From NCBI GenBank assembly GCA_029202405.1, contig CP119312.1:191001-255000 (forward strand): a stretch of DNA of 64,000 nt, written 5' to 3'. Each line of letters opens with the position of its first letter. Position 1 is the stretch's first letter. The translations under genes and the position numbers were made by a program. The notes under the pieces were generated by a model. It had not been told where the DNA came from and did not search any database. It saw nothing but the letters and a program-made list of their open reading frames with translations. Positions 25,359 through 34,302 of this stretch are shown here, piece by piece. The DNA comes from Candidatus Devosia phytovorans. Lineage in GTDB: Bacteria; Pseudomonadota; Alphaproteobacteria; Rhizobiales; Devosiaceae.

Positions 25359-26153
25359 CTATTGGATGCCCTTGAGTTCCTTGAACAGGGCCGCATGCAT
25401 CTGTTCGTTGCCGGCGATGACCTGGCCGTTCCAGACCGAGCCGGTGGTGCCGGCAAAGTCGGAGACCACGCCGCCGGCTTCCTTGACCATCAGCAGGCCC
25501 GGTGCGACGTCCCATGGGGAAAGGCCAGCTTCCCAGATGGCGTCGTAGCGGCCTGAGGCGAGCCAGGCCATGTCCATCGAGATCGAGCCGGAGCGGCGGA
25601 TGCCGGCGACGGCCGGATTGATATGGGCCAGCTGGCGCAGCTGCAGGCTGTCATTGGACGTGCCCTGGGTCTTGATGCCGGTGCAGACCACGGCATCGGC
25701 CAGCGAGCGACGACCTGCGATGCGCAGGCGCTTGCGATCGTTAAGCCAGGTGCCGCCGCCCTTTTCGGCGGTGTAGAGCTCGTCGAGGATCGGGTTGTAG
25801 ATCACCGAGGCGACGATTTCATTGGCGCGCTCAAGAGCGATGGCCACGGCAAAGAGCGGGATCGAGTGCAGGAAATTGGTGGTGCCGTCGAGTGGGTCGA
25901 TAATCCAGCGATGCTGGCCATCGGTGCCGGCGACCTCGCCGCCTTCTTCCATCAGGAAGGCATAGGTCGGGCGGGCCTTTTGCAGCTCGGCGAAGACGAT
26001 CTGCTCGGCGCGGATATCGGCCTTGGAAACGAAGTCGGCCGGTCCCTTGCGCGATACCTGCAGGTTTTCGACTTCGGAAAAGTCCTTGGTCAGCGACTTG
26101 CCGGCCTTGATGGCGGCATTGACCATGACATTGAGGATTGCTGAACGTGCCAT
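25359..26153 (-). CDS. suhB: Inositol monophosphatase family protein
   Basis: A 264-residue FIG-superfamily phosphatase. Metal-site motifs: MEEGGEVAG (first Glu region), WIIDPLDGTTNFLHSIPLF (the DPLDGT core) and WDVAPGLLMVKEAGG near the C-terminus. Length and motif spacing are those of SuhB/IMPase. Substrates could be inositol phosphates or other sugar phosphates; in E. coli SuhB also acts in rRNA transcription. The gene begins three bases after the efp stop. Confidence 0.92.
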   Translation of the reverse strand: MARSAILNVMVNAAIKAGKSLTKDFSEVENLQVSRKGPADFVSKADIRAEQIVFAELQKARPTYAFLMEEGGEVAGTDGQHRWIIDPLDGTTNFLHSIPLFAVAIALERANEIVASVIYNPILDELYTAEKGGGTWLNDRKRLRIAGRRSLADAVVCTGIKTQGTSNDSLQLRQLAHINPAVAGIRRSGSISMDMAWLASGRYDAIWEAGLSPWDVAPGLLMVKEAGGVVSDFAGTTGSVWNGQVIAGNEQMHAALFKELKGIQ

Positions 26154-26156
26154 GGA

Positions 26157-26723
26157 TCAGTCCGCCCGACGCATATAGGTGGCTTCGGCGGTATCGACGA
26201 CGATGCGTTCGCCGACGGCGATGAAGGGCGGCACCATGACCTTGAGGCCATTGGAAAGGATCGCCGGCTTGAACTGGCTGGAGACGCTCTGGCCCTTCTG
26301 AACCGGATCGACTTCGGTCACTTCGAGAATGACATTGGGCGGGAATTTCACGCCAAGCGGGGTCTCTTCGTGCATTTCGAGGGTGATCTTCATGCCGTCC
26401 TGCAGGAAGGCAGCGCGATCGCCGAGGAAGTCCTTGGCCAGCTCGACCTGTTCGTAGCTGTCCTGGTCCATGAAGACGAGGTTTTCGCCCTGCTCGTAGA
26501 GGAAGGTGAAATCGCGGAATTCGAGATCGACGATCTCGACGGTTTCGGCCGAACGGAAGCGCTCGTTGAGCTTGGTGCCGCCGAGGATGGCCTTCAGCTC
26601 GACCTGGGCATAGGCGCCGCCCTTGCCGGGCTTGACGTGGTCGACCTTGACCGCGACCCAGAGACGGTCCTGGTGGTTGACGACATTGCCGGGGCGGATT
26701 TCATTGCCGTTTACTTTGGCCAT
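26157..26723 (-). CDS. efp: Translation elongation factor P
   Basis: A 188-residue three-domain factor that rescues ribosomes stalled on polyproline. The modification loop reads HVKPGKGGAY with Lys34 at the tip, the lysylated type handled by EpmA. Domain III ends YMRRAD. The ATG at 26723 begins MAKVNGNEIRPGNVV; the frame is open upstream but overlaps noncoding leader and the end of the neighbouring gene. Several proline-rich proteins in this window, such as TolA and the PntAA tail, would be natural clients. Confidence 0.96.
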   Translation of the reverse strand: MAKVNGNEIRPGNVVNHQDRLWVAVKVDHVKPGKGGAYAQVELKAILGGTKLNERFRSAETVEIVDLEFRDFTFLYEQGENLVFMDQDSYEQVELAKDFLGDRAAFLQDGMKITLEMHEETPLGVKFPPNVILEVTEVDPVQKGQSVSSQFKPAILSNGLKVMVPPFIAVGERIVVDTAEATYMRRAD

Positions 26724-26842
26724 GGATGTGCTGCTCTTTGATGCGCGAACTGCGCGCGAGGGCCATGCGCCGGATGCGTCTGGCCGAAGGTTGATGGGCT
26801 TTAAGGGCGTGGCGGGCTTATTGCCCCAGAACGCCCTCTGGT

Positions 26843-27955
26843 TCAAGGGTCTTGCGCTTCGGCGGCCGGTGCCGTCGGTTCCTCGCCGGCGTCGGTTGGC
26901 GCCGGCAGGGCCGTGCCATCGGCCGCTGGCGCCGGCGTCGATGGGATTTCGAACAGCGTCTCGACTTGGGGCGGCGGCGACGGCCAGAAGCGGGCGCGCT
27001 CCTCGGCACGCGACAGGCCCTCGGCTGGAATTGAAACCAGGAGGCGATCGAGCGAGGGATCGGACAGGCCCTGACGACGCGACAGGGCGCGCCACATGGC
27101 GGCCTCCTCGAGATCGACCGTCACGCCTTCACCGACGGCGAGGAGCTTGGCATAGCGGTTCTGCGCCACGGCATTGCCAGAGTCGGCGGCAATGCCATAC
27201 CAGCGTGCCGCTTCCTCGACATTCTTGTCCACGCCCTGACCGAGATAGAGCAGGGTGGCATAGTCGACTTGGGCGGCGATAAGATTCTGCTCGGCGGCGA
27301 GCTGGATGTAGCGCGCGCCCTCCTTGGGATCGGGCGCCATGCCGGCGCCCTCGATCAGCATGCTGCCATAGTCATATTGGGCCTCGGGCAGTTCGGCGTC
27401 GGCGGCTTCCTTCATCAGGCCTGCGGCCGTGACCATGCTGGGCGAGGCATAGACGCCTTCGACATGAAGCAGGGCCATGTTGTATTTGGCCGGGATATAG
27501 CCGGCTTCGGCGGACTGGCGGAACAGGTCGGCGGCACGGGCGCGGTTGCGCGGCACCCCGATCCCGTCCTGATAGTAGAGCGCCAGCTCGAACAGGGCCA
27601 GGCGGTCGCCATTGTTGGCGGCGAGCTGGTACCAGCCGGCGGCGCGCTGGTCGTTCTGGGCGACGCCCAGACCCTTGGCATAGAGTTCGGCAATCAGCGT
27701 CTGGGCCGCGCTATCGCCCTGTTCAGCGCGTGGCAGGGCCAGGTCGAGGGCCGTGAGGAAATAGCCGCGCTGGAAGGCGCCAAAGGCGTAGTCGGCCGGC
27801 GCGCGGGGACCGAAAATCTCGTCGGAGATGGTGGTGGCCGCACCGCCATCCTGTTCGACGGTGGTTTCGGCGGGGGCTTCAACGGGCGTTTCCTGGGCGA
27901 AGGCCAGTGCTGGCGCGAAAGCGATGACGGTCGAGAGTAGCAGACGACGGATCAT
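26843..27955 (-). CDS. Secreted Sel1-repeat (TPR-like) protein
   Basis: A 370-residue protein with a signal peptide (residues 1-20, cut after AFAQ) and at least six Sel1-like repeats between residues 50 and 300 (units such as AAQTLIAELYAKGLGVAQNDQRA in pieces, with the LYxxGxGV pattern). The C-terminal ~50 residues are Pro/Ala-rich. Sel1 repeats make protein-protein contacts, so a periplasmic scaffold role is likely. It overlaps the upstream ThiE-like gene by four bases. Confidence 0.85.
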   Translation of the reverse strand: MIRRLLLSTVIAFAPALAFAQETPVEAPAETTVEQDGGAATTISDEIFGPRAPADYAFGAFQRGYFLTALDLALPRAEQGDSAAQTLIAELYAKGLGVAQNDQRAAGWYQLAANNGDRLALFELALYYQDGIGVPRNRARAADLFRQSAEAGYIPAKYNMALLHVEGVYASPSMVTAAGLMKEAADAELPEAQYDYGSMLIEGAGMAPDPKEGARYIQLAAEQNLIAAQVDYATLLYLGQGVDKNVEEAARWYGIAADSGNAVAQNRYAKLLAVGEGVTVDLEEAAMWRALSRRQGLSDPSLDRLLVSIPAEGLSRAEERARFWPSPPPQVETLFEIPSTPAPAADGTALPAPTDAGEEPTAPAAEAQDP

Positions 27956-28527
27956 GCATCGGTCTCCAGATCGGCGACAATCGCGCGGATGGCTTCGGCA
28001 GGCGAAGGCGCGGTCCAGATGCTGTCCGAGAGCGCCAGGAATTCGGAGCCAAGCGCATCGGCTGCGCCGGGTTTGGCCTCCGGCCGGATCAGCACGCCGG
28101 GCACTTCAAAGGTTTCGGCCCACCATTGGGCGAGGTCAGGATCGGTAAAGGCCACATAGTCGATGTCCATTTCGCCCGCGGTCATGGCGTCGTGACGAGA
28201 GGCGACATTGCCGGCGCCGACAATCATCGACGGCTTCAGCGCAGCCACCGCGTCGGCAAGGTCCTCGGCGCCTGTGGTGATATGGACGCCATCGGCGCCG
28301 ATCTTTTTGACCAAGGCGACATCATCCTCGACCAGCACAGCGCAGCCGGCGCCCTGGCCGATATTGACGAGCTTGGCGGCCAGTTTGGCATAGGCATCTG
28401 GCCCAAGCGTGCCGCGGGTCACCAGCAGCGCTGCAAATTCGGCTTCGCTCAGCACGGTCATCAATGCCTTGGGAAAGGTCTCCAGATCGGCATTGGCTGG
28501 GGTGATCAGATAGAGCTGGGGGACCAT
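27952..28527 (-). CDS. Thiamine phosphate synthase-like protein (ThiE/TenI fold)
   Basis: A 191-residue TIM-barrel protein related to ThiE/TenI: the N-terminal QLYLITPA strand and the central ADGVHITTGAEDL match the family's GADGVHLG region. The C-terminal phosphate-binding glycine loop and the Ser/Thr-rich diphosphate site of true ThiE are not obvious, so full catalytic function is doubtful. It starts the unit ThiE-like / Sel1 / efp / suhB on the minus strand. Confidence 0.65.
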   Translation of the reverse strand: MVPQLYLITPANADLETFPKALMTVLSEAEFAALLVTRGTLGPDAYAKLAAKLVNIGQGAGCAVLVEDDVALVKKIGADGVHITTGAEDLADAVAALKPSMIVGAGNVASRHDAMTAGEMDIDYVAFTDPDLAQWWAETFEVPGVLIRPEAKPGAADALGSEFLALSDSIWTAPSPAEAIRAIVADLETDA

Positions 28528-28624
28528 GGCTTCCGGATACTCGACGCGAAGTGGCTCTTTTGTCTTCCCATTTTGGCGACAAAGAGGAGGTTTAATCCAA
28601 TAGGCGATGGGTCGGCATGGCGCA

Positions 28625-28658
28625 AAGAAAATGCGCGCTGCCCGAGGGAAGCGCGCAT
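28625..28658 (-). terminator. Terminator after the class I aldolase gene
   Basis: Stem ATGCGCGCT / AGCGCGCAT (9 bp, ten-base loop) followed on the minus strand by TTTTCTTTG; 26 bases beyond the aldolase stop. Confidence 0.82.
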
Positions 28659-28683
28659 TGGGGTCATCGAAGGCTTAAAGCGA

Positions 28684-29712
28684 TCAGGCGGCGCGATCGA
28701 GTTCGCCGGTCCAGGTGCCCAACGCCGCCAAAGAATTCATGTGAGCGCGGTGGCTGAAGGCGGCCTGGGCCTGGGGGAAGTTCTCGCGGCGGCCGGCCCA
28801 GGTGCGCAGAGCGACATTCTGCAGGGCGCGACCATAGGAGAAGGTCATTGGCCAGGGCTTGCCGGCGATCTGGTTCATGGCCGAGAGGTGAGCGGTCGCT
28901 TCTTCATCGGTCTGGCCGCCCGAAAGGAAGGCAATGCCGGGAACCGCAGCGGGAACATGTTCGCGCAGCACGGCGACGGTGCGCTTGGCGACTTCCTCAA
29001 AGCTCGGGCGTTCACGGGAATTGACGCCGGGTAGGACCATGTTGGGCTTGAGCAGCATGCCCGAGAGGTCGACGCCGGCCAGGCGCAGCTCCTTGAAGAC
29101 GTTTTCCAGCACTTCGCCGGTGACGCTGGCGCTGCGCTCGAGCGAATGATTGCCCGGATCGCCATCGCCCACCACTTCGGGCTCGACGATCGGCACGATG
29201 CCGGCTTCCTGGCAGAGGATGGCATAGCGGGCCAGGGCGTGGGCATTGGCGCGGATATTGTTGCGGGTCGGGGCCACGTCATTGATGGTGATGACGGCGC
29301 GCCACTTGGCGAAGCCGGCGCCAAGCGTCGCGTAGCGCTCAAGGCGCTGGCGCAGCCCATCGAGACCTTCGGTGATTTTCTCGCCGCTGTCGCCCGGCAT
29401 GGGGAAGGCGCCGCGATCGACCTTGATGCCGGGAATGACATCGGCGTCGGCCAGGATCGAACGGAAGGCGGTGCCATCGGCGGCGTGCTGTTCCAGCGTT
29501 TCCTCGGTCAGGATGACGCCGGAGATGTAATTGGTCATGGCCTCGGTCGAGCGAAACAGCATTTCGCGATAGTCGCGACGCAGGTCGAGCGAATTGGGCA
29601 GGTTGATCTTGGCAAAGCGCTTGGCAATCGTGCCTTCCGATTCATCGGCGGCGAGAATGCCCTTGCCGGGCTCCATCAGTTTCTGGGCAATGGCATTGAG
29701 CGACTTCGTCAT
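28684..29712 (-). CDS. Fructose-bisphosphate aldolase, class I
   Basis: A 342-residue Schiff-base aldolase of the eukaryote-like class I type. It cleaves fructose-1,6-bisphosphate to DHAP and glyceraldehyde-3-phosphate. Visible are GKGILAADES (substrate loop), KWRAVI (Lys/Trp active-site strand), the Glu of VPIVEPEV, the Schiff-base Lys222 in MLLKPNMVLPG, and FLSGGQTDEEATAHLS. It is last in the tkt-gap-pgk-fba series of the minus strand, with its own terminator. Confidence 0.95.
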   Translation of the reverse strand: MTKSLNAIAQKLMEPGKGILAADESEGTIAKRFAKINLPNSLDLRRDYREMLFRSTEAMTNYISGVILTEETLEQHAADGTAFRSILADADVIPGIKVDRGAFPMPGDSGEKITEGLDGLRQRLERYATLGAGFAKWRAVITINDVAPTRNNIRANAHALARYAILCQEAGIVPIVEPEVVGDGDPGNHSLERSASVTGEVLENVFKELRLAGVDLSGMLLKPNMVLPGVNSRERPSFEEVAKRTVAVLREHVPAAVPGIAFLSGGQTDEEATAHLSAMNQIAGKPWPMTFSYGRALQNVALRTWAGRRENFPQAQAAFSHRAHMNSLAALGTWTGELDRAA

Positions 29713-29812
29713 GTCTAACCTCCTGGGGACCTTGGGCCGGAGATTAGACTTTCGTTATCCGCGCGGCGATTAGACCTGTGGTTATTAGACGAAAGGTGGA
29801 GGTGAGCCCTAT

Positions 29813-30277
29813 TTAGGCAGCCTCCAGCCCGGCAATATCCAACTTCTTCATTCCCAACATGGCCTCATTCACGCGTCTGGCGCGAGCCTTGTCGGGATCG
29901 CTCAAGAGTTCCAGCAGGCGCCGGGGAACGATCTGCCAGGAGACGCCATACTTGTCCTTGCACCAGCCGCACTGTTCGGCCCTGGGGTCGGTGGTCAGGG
30001 CATTCCAGAGCCGGTCGATCTCGGCCTGGTCGTCGCAAAGGATCTGGATCGAGGTGGCTTCGGTGGGCGGAAAGCCCGGACCGCCGTTGATGATGCCGTA
30101 GCTGCGGCCGGCCAGTTCCATTTCGACGGTGACCACATCGCCCTGCTTGCCGCCGGGAAAATCCGACATGGCGGGAGCGGTCTCGATGATGCGGCTATCG
30201 GGGATCAGCGAGGTGTAGAACCTAGCCTGTTCTTCGGCCTGGAAATTGCTCCAGAGCCAGGTGGATACCTTGTCCAT
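29813..30277 (-). CDS. VOC family (PhnB/glyoxalase-like) protein
   Basis: A 154-residue protein of the PhnB-type vicinal-oxygen-chelate fold, often misnamed as a 3-demethylubiquinone methyltransferase. It begins STWLWSNFQAEEQARFYTSL and includes INGGPGFPPTEATSIQILCDD and CGWCKDKYGVSWQIVPR, all hallmarks of the group. The ATG at 30277 has GGAGGAAC just upstream. Enzymatic role unknown. It lies in the same direction between pgk and fba. Confidence 0.88.
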   Translation of the reverse strand: MDKVSTWLWSNFQAEEQARFYTSLIPDSRIIETAPAMSDFPGGKQGDVVTVEMELAGRSYGIINGGPGFPPTEATSIQILCDDQAEIDRLWNALTTDPRAEQCGWCKDKYGVSWQIVPRRLLELLSDPDKARARRVNEAMLGMKKLDIAGLEAA

Positions 30278-30335
30278 GGTTGTTCCTCCGGCGTGAGCCG
30301 GAGAAACGCGCTGGTGGCGAGGCAGTTGCCTCGAC

Positions 30336-31538
30336 TTACTTCTTGAGCGCTTCGACGCCGGGAAGAGGCTTGCCTTCCATCCATTCGAGGAAGGCGCCGC
30401 CGGCAGTCGAGACATAGGTGAAGGCGTCCTTGACGCCGGCGTGGGCCAGGGCTGCAACGGTGTCGCCACCGCCGGCCACCGAGGTCAGCTTCCCGTCATG
30501 GGTGCGCTTGGCGACATGCTTGGCGATAGCCACCGTGCCGGCATCGAAGGGGTTCATCTCGAAGGCGCCCATCGGGCCATTCCAGACCACGGTATGGGCA
30601 TCGTCGATGGCGGCATTGATGCGCTCGATGGAGGAGGGGCCAATATCGAGGATCATGCCGTCGGCGTCGATGGCATCGACGCCATAGAGGCGGGTGGGGG
30701 TATCGGCCTTGAAATGCCAGGCGACGACGGCGTCGATCGGCAGGATGATGGCGCAATTGGCCTTTTCGGCCTTTTCCATGATGCGGCGGGCGGTGTCGGC
30801 GAGGTCCTTTTCGGCCAGCGACTTGCCGACGCCATAGCCCTGCGCGAACAGGAAGGTGTTGGCCATGCCGCCGCCGATGACGAGGCCATCGACCTTGGTG
30901 ACGAGGTTTTCGAGCAGATCGATCTTGGAAGAGACTTTCGCGCCGCCGACGATGGCAACCACCGGCTTCTTGGGCTTGCCGAGGCCGGCCTCGAGCGCTT
31001 CGAGTTCGGCCTGCATGGCAAGGCCTGCGGCGGCGGGCAGCAGCTTGGCAATCGCCTCGGTCGAGGCATGGGCGCGGTGAGCAGCCGAAAAGGCGTCGTT
31101 GACATAGACGTCGCCAAGGCTGGCCATGCGCTGGGCCAGTTCGACGTCATTGGCTTCTTCGCCCGGATGGAAGCGGGTGTTTTCAAGGATCAGCACGGAG
31201 CCGGCAGGGGCGGAATCGATGGCGGCCTGGGCTTCGCTGACATCGGTCCAGTCGGTGGCGACGAAACCGACCGGGTGGCCCGTTTCATTGGCGACGGCAG
31301 CGCAGACCTGTTCGAGCGAGAACTCGGGGTCGACCTTGCCCTTGGGGCGGCCGAAATGGCTCAGCAACACGACCTTGGCATCGTGCTTGACGATCTCGCG
31401 AATGGTGGGAACGAGGCGCTCGATGCGCGTGGCATCGGTGACCTTGCCATCCGCGACCGGCACGTTGAGATCGGCCCGAAGCAGCACGCGCTTGTTCTTG
31501 AGGTCGAGCTCATCGAGGGTCTTGAAGGTCGCGGACAT
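30336..31538 (-). CDS. pgk: Phosphoglycerate kinase
   Basis: A 400-residue glycolytic kinase (1,3-bisphosphoglycerate + ADP to 3-phosphoglycerate + ATP). Motifs: RADLNVPV (substrate-binding Arg/Asp), LLSHFGRPKG, NTRFHPGEE, VNDAFSAAHRAHAS, GGAKVSSKIDLL, and the ATP-site GGGDTVAALA near the C-terminus. The ATG at 31538 has a CGGAGA site; a longer open frame upstream is not conserved. Confidence 0.97.
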   Translation of the reverse strand: MSATFKTLDELDLKNKRVLLRADLNVPVADGKVTDATRIERLVPTIREIVKHDAKVVLLSHFGRPKGKVDPEFSLEQVCAAVANETGHPVGFVATDWTDVSEAQAAIDSAPAGSVLILENTRFHPGEEANDVELAQRMASLGDVYVNDAFSAAHRAHASTEAIAKLLPAAAGLAMQAELEALEAGLGKPKKPVVAIVGGAKVSSKIDLLENLVTKVDGLVIGGGMANTFLFAQGYGVGKSLAEKDLADTARRIMEKAEKANCAIILPIDAVVAWHFKADTPTRLYGVDAIDADGMILDIGPSSIERINAAIDDAHTVVWNGPMGAFEMNPFDAGTVAIAKHVAKRTHDGKLTSVAGGGDTVAALAHAGVKDAFTYVSTAGGAFLEWMEGKPLPGVEALKK

Positions 31539-31624
31539 GCTGGTCTCCGAGGTCACTAACTGGTGCGCGAGGCGTAGCAGACCACGGGGCGGGGCGGAAG
31601 CGGCTGTTGCAAAATACTGGACGC

Positions 31625-31915
31625 TCAGGGACCGAGCAGCGCTGTCCGCAGCGCGGTGCCGGCGATGAAAAAGGGCAGGCCGGCCAGCGTGAAGCAAAGC
31701 AGCCGCGCCATGTCGTCGACGAGGACATGCCGGGCAAAGCCGTCGCTGGGCCAGGCGAACAGACCGACCCGGCGACGTATCTGGCGGTCATGAACAAGAA
31801 TGAGCAAGGCTGTCGTGGTCGGTGGCAAGGCCAGAAGGAGCGGCTGACCCATCAGGCCGATGGCGCCGGACAGGGCCGGGAGAGCCAGGAGAATACGCCG
31901 CATGACATGGAACAT
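31625..31915 (-). CDS. Small hypothetical membrane protein
   Basis: About 96 residues if begun at the ATG 31915; a GTG at 31939 and an ATG at 31903 are alternatives. Two hydrophobic segments (about residues 5-42, probably one or two helices, and 72-92) with a polar, Arg-rich loop between. I recognise no family. It is collinear with pgk and the upstream glycolipid-binding-domain gene, and no competing frame looks better. Reality is moderately likely. Confidence 0.45.
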   Translation of the reverse strand: MFHVMRRILLALPALSGAIGLMGQPLLLALPPTTTALLILVHDRQIRRRVGLFAWPSDGFARHVLVDDMARLLCFTLAGLPFFIAGTALRTALLGP

Positions 31916-31986
31916 CGCTGTTGCCCCGCCTGAAACCACGATCTGGGTAAGCTGATTTGGTGACCGGGCGATGACAATCTGTCCAA

Positions 31987-32517
31987 TCAGGCCAACGTGA
32001 AGAGGCCCGGATAGTCGACGACCAGCATGTCGGCATCGACGGTCAGCTCCACCTCGAAATCGGCCGACTGGAAGCGGAAACGGGTGTTGTCGAGCCGGGT
32101 GTAGATCTGTTCGCTGCGCTTGACCGTCATGTCATCGGCATTGATCCAGGCCATGGCGAAGCGCTGGGGCTCGCCAATGGTCCATTGGCAGCGCCAGAAG
32201 GGGAGGGAATTGGTCAGGGGCGTCGGCCAGATGTCGATGTCCATGCAGGCGCGCAGGGCGTCGAGCGGTGCAGCGCGGTCGTCGGACCAGTTGCCGGCGC
32301 CATCGGAGAAAAGCTCCAGCACTGCGCCATCGGTGCGTTCGAGCCGCACCGTGCGGACGCGTTCGCTGTCGTCGAGCTTGATGCGGTAGAAGAGGCCATA
32401 GTCCGGCGTGACGATGGTGCCGCGGATACGGGTGTCACGCTCTGTGGAGATGACGTGGCAATGCTCGATACTGGCTGGATCGAGGCCGCGCCAGCGGATG
32501 GACCGATCAAGACTCAT
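31987..32517 (-). CDS. Putative glycolipid-binding domain protein (DUF1089)
   Basis: A 176-residue soluble protein of the family annotated as putative glycolipid-binding (DUF1089): IRWRGLDPASIEHCHV at the N-terminus and WSDDRAAPLDALRACMDIDIWPTPLTN in adjacent parts are characteristic, as is the repeated antiparallel-strand pattern. The glycolipid function is inferred from structure in the literature and not proven for the family. It belongs to the group of minor genes lying between gap and pgk. Confidence 0.75.
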   Translation of the reverse strand: MSLDRSIRWRGLDPASIEHCHVISTERDTRIRGTIVTPDYGLFYRIKLDDSERVRTVRLERTDGAVLELFSDGAGNWSDDRAAPLDALRACMDIDIWPTPLTNSLPFWRCQWTIGEPQRFAMAWINADDMTVKRSEQIYTRLDNTRFRFQSADFEVELTVDADMLVVDYPGLFTLA

Positions 32518-32579
32518 GTGGCGCTCCCGGGCCCGAATAGCCGCAATATGGCCTATCGGTTTGATCTGACAAGCCGTTG

Positions 32580-33137
32580 TCAGCGCGGCGGGAGCAAGCC
32601 ATCGCGAATGCGCTCGAAGACCGGCAGCGCCGGCCAGATACCGTCAGCTGTGGCCGTGCAGGTCAGCACGGTGCGACCCTTGGGTGTTTCCATCATCGTC
32701 ATCACGAGACGCGCATTTTCAGCGCCTGGGCCGATCTTGGGTGTGGTGACGAACTGCACGCCGACGATGCCGGCATGTTTGAAATTCTCCACGGAGTCGA
32801 TCTCCATCAACGGCTCGAAGGTGGCGGCAACCTGCCAAACCCAGTTGTCGTCACTTGCCAAGGCGTTGATTTGCTTTTGCCGCAGGCCCTGGTTGGCAGG
32901 GATGCGCTGAAATCCGGCTTGGCAGACATAGGGATTGGTGTCGGCCGGGGCCGGATCGCCCGAGGCCGGGTTGATGCCGACGAGGATATCGTACTGCGGC
33001 TGCTGTGGCACGTCGGGATCGACAATGAAGTCATCGGGAAGCTCGACCGCGAAGCCGGTTTCGGGATGTTCGAAAGCCTGCGTGGGGCCGGCTGCGAGAG
33101 CGAGGATCAAAAGGGCAAGACGAGGCAATGGCTTCAT
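32580..33137 (-). CDS. Hypothetical secreted protein
   Basis: A 185-residue protein with a clear signal peptide (MKPLPRLALLILALAAGPTQA, split here by the predicted cut after TQA). The mature part is a mixed alpha/beta domain with two Cys (PYVCQAG and VLTCTA) that could pair in the periplasm. I recognise no named family. The ATG at 33137 has AGGAGA seven bases upstream. It lies just past the gap terminator on the same strand and may be transcribed separately. Confidence 0.7.
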   Translation of the reverse strand: MKPLPRLALLILALAAGPTQAFEHPETGFAVELPDDFIVDPDVPQQPQYDILVGINPASGDPAPADTNPYVCQAGFQRIPANQGLRQKQINALASDDNWVWQVAATFEPLMEIDSVENFKHAGIVGVQFVTTPKIGPGAENARLVMTMMETPKGRTVLTCTATADGIWPALPVFERIRDGLLPPR

Positions 33138-33190
33138 GGAAATCTCCTGAAGGCGACATCTATGCCGTGAGTCTGGACAAGACTGTGACG

Positions 33191-33222
33191 AAAACAAAAG
33201 GCCCGTCGCAAGCGACGGGCCT
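33191..33222 (-). terminator. Terminator after gap
   Basis: Perfect stem AGGCCCGTCGC / GCGACGGGCCT followed on the minus strand by TTTGTTTT; 26 bases beyond the gap stop. Confidence 0.9.
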
Positions 33223-33247
33223 CGAAGGCTTGGTGAGGTCGAAAGCC

Positions 33248-34255
33248 TCAGAGAGTTTTGCCCAGCGCGACGGCCGTATCGGCCATGCGGTTGGAGAAGC
33301 CCCATTCATTGTCGTACCAGGAGAGGACCGAGACGAAATTGCCGTCCATGACCTTGGTCTGGTCGAGCGCCATGGTGGAGGAATGGCTGTCGTGGTTGAA
33401 GTCGATCGAGACGTTGGGCTGGGTGGTGTAACCCAGCACACCCTTGAGCTCGCCGTCGGCATACTTCTTGACTGCGGCATTGATCTCGTCGGCGGTCACA
33501 TTGCGCTTGGCGATGAACTTGAAGTCGACGCAGGAGACATTCGGCGTGGGCACACGGATGGAAATGCCGTCCAACTTGCCCTTGAGCTCGGGCAGCACGA
33601 GGCCGATGGCCTTGGCAGCGCCGGTCGAGGTCGGGATCTGGCTGAGGGCAGCCGCGCGGCCGCGATAGAGATCCTTGTGCATGGTGTCGAGCGTCGGCTG
33701 GTCACCGGTATAGGAATGGATGGTGGTCATCATTCCCTTTTCGATGCCGAGTTCCTTGTGCAGGACATAGGCCAGCGGTGCCAGGCAATTGGTGGTGCAA
33801 GAGGCGTTGGAGACCACGACGTGGTCCTTGCTCAGTTGGGCATGGTTGATGCCATAGACCACGGTCAGGTCTGCGCCATCGCCGGGGGCCGAGATCAGCA
33901 CCTTCTTGGCGCCAGCCTTGAGATGAGCCGAAGCCTTTTCCTTGCTGGTGAAGATGCCGGTGCATTCGAGCGCGATGTCGATGTTCATGGCGGCATGCGG
34001 CAGCTCGGCGGGATCGCGCACGGCGGTCACCTTGATCGGGCCACGACCCACGTCGATGGTGTCGCCATCCACCGTCACGGTGCCGTTGAAGCGGCCATGC
34101 ACGCTGTCGAAACGGAAGAGATGGGCATTGGTCTCGACCGGACCAAGATCGTTGATCGCAACGACTTCGATATCGGTGCGGCCGGATTCGATGATGGCGC
34201 GCAGGACGTTGCGGCCGATACGGCCAAAGCCGTTGATGGCGACGCGAATTGCCAT
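33248..34255 (-). CDS. gap: Type I glyceraldehyde-3-phosphate dehydrogenase
   Basis: A 335-residue tetrameric dehydrogenase of glycolysis/gluconeogenesis. It has the NAD-binding INGFGRIGRNVLRA, the catalytic Cys153 in SNASCTTNCLAP, the catalytic-His segment HSYTGDQ, and the C-terminal WYDNEWGFSNRM. It follows tkt by 47 bases on the same strand and has its own terminator, so tkt-gap is probably a transcription unit. Confidence 0.97.
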   Translation of the reverse strand: MAIRVAINGFGRIGRNVLRAIIESGRTDIEVVAINDLGPVETNAHLFRFDSVHGRFNGTVTVDGDTIDVGRGPIKVTAVRDPAELPHAAMNIDIALECTGIFTSKEKASAHLKAGAKKVLISAPGDGADLTVVYGINHAQLSKDHVVVSNASCTTNCLAPLAYVLHKELGIEKGMMTTIHSYTGDQPTLDTMHKDLYRGRAAALSQIPTSTGAAKAIGLVLPELKGKLDGISIRVPTPNVSCVDFKFIAKRNVTADEINAAVKKYADGELKGVLGYTTQPNVSIDFNHDSHSSTMALDQTKVMDGNFVSVLSWYDNEWGFSNRMADTAVALGKTL

Positions 34256-34302
34256 AGTAGACGCTCCTAAAAGGGAGTTAGGACAGGGAGGGCGATGCCC
34301 TC

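Noticed and set aside
31607..31933. Plus-strand open frame opposite the small membrane protein
   Set aside because: Gln/Arg/Gly-rich and without any ribosome site. The minus-strand frame has a membrane-protein pattern and the direction of its neighbours.
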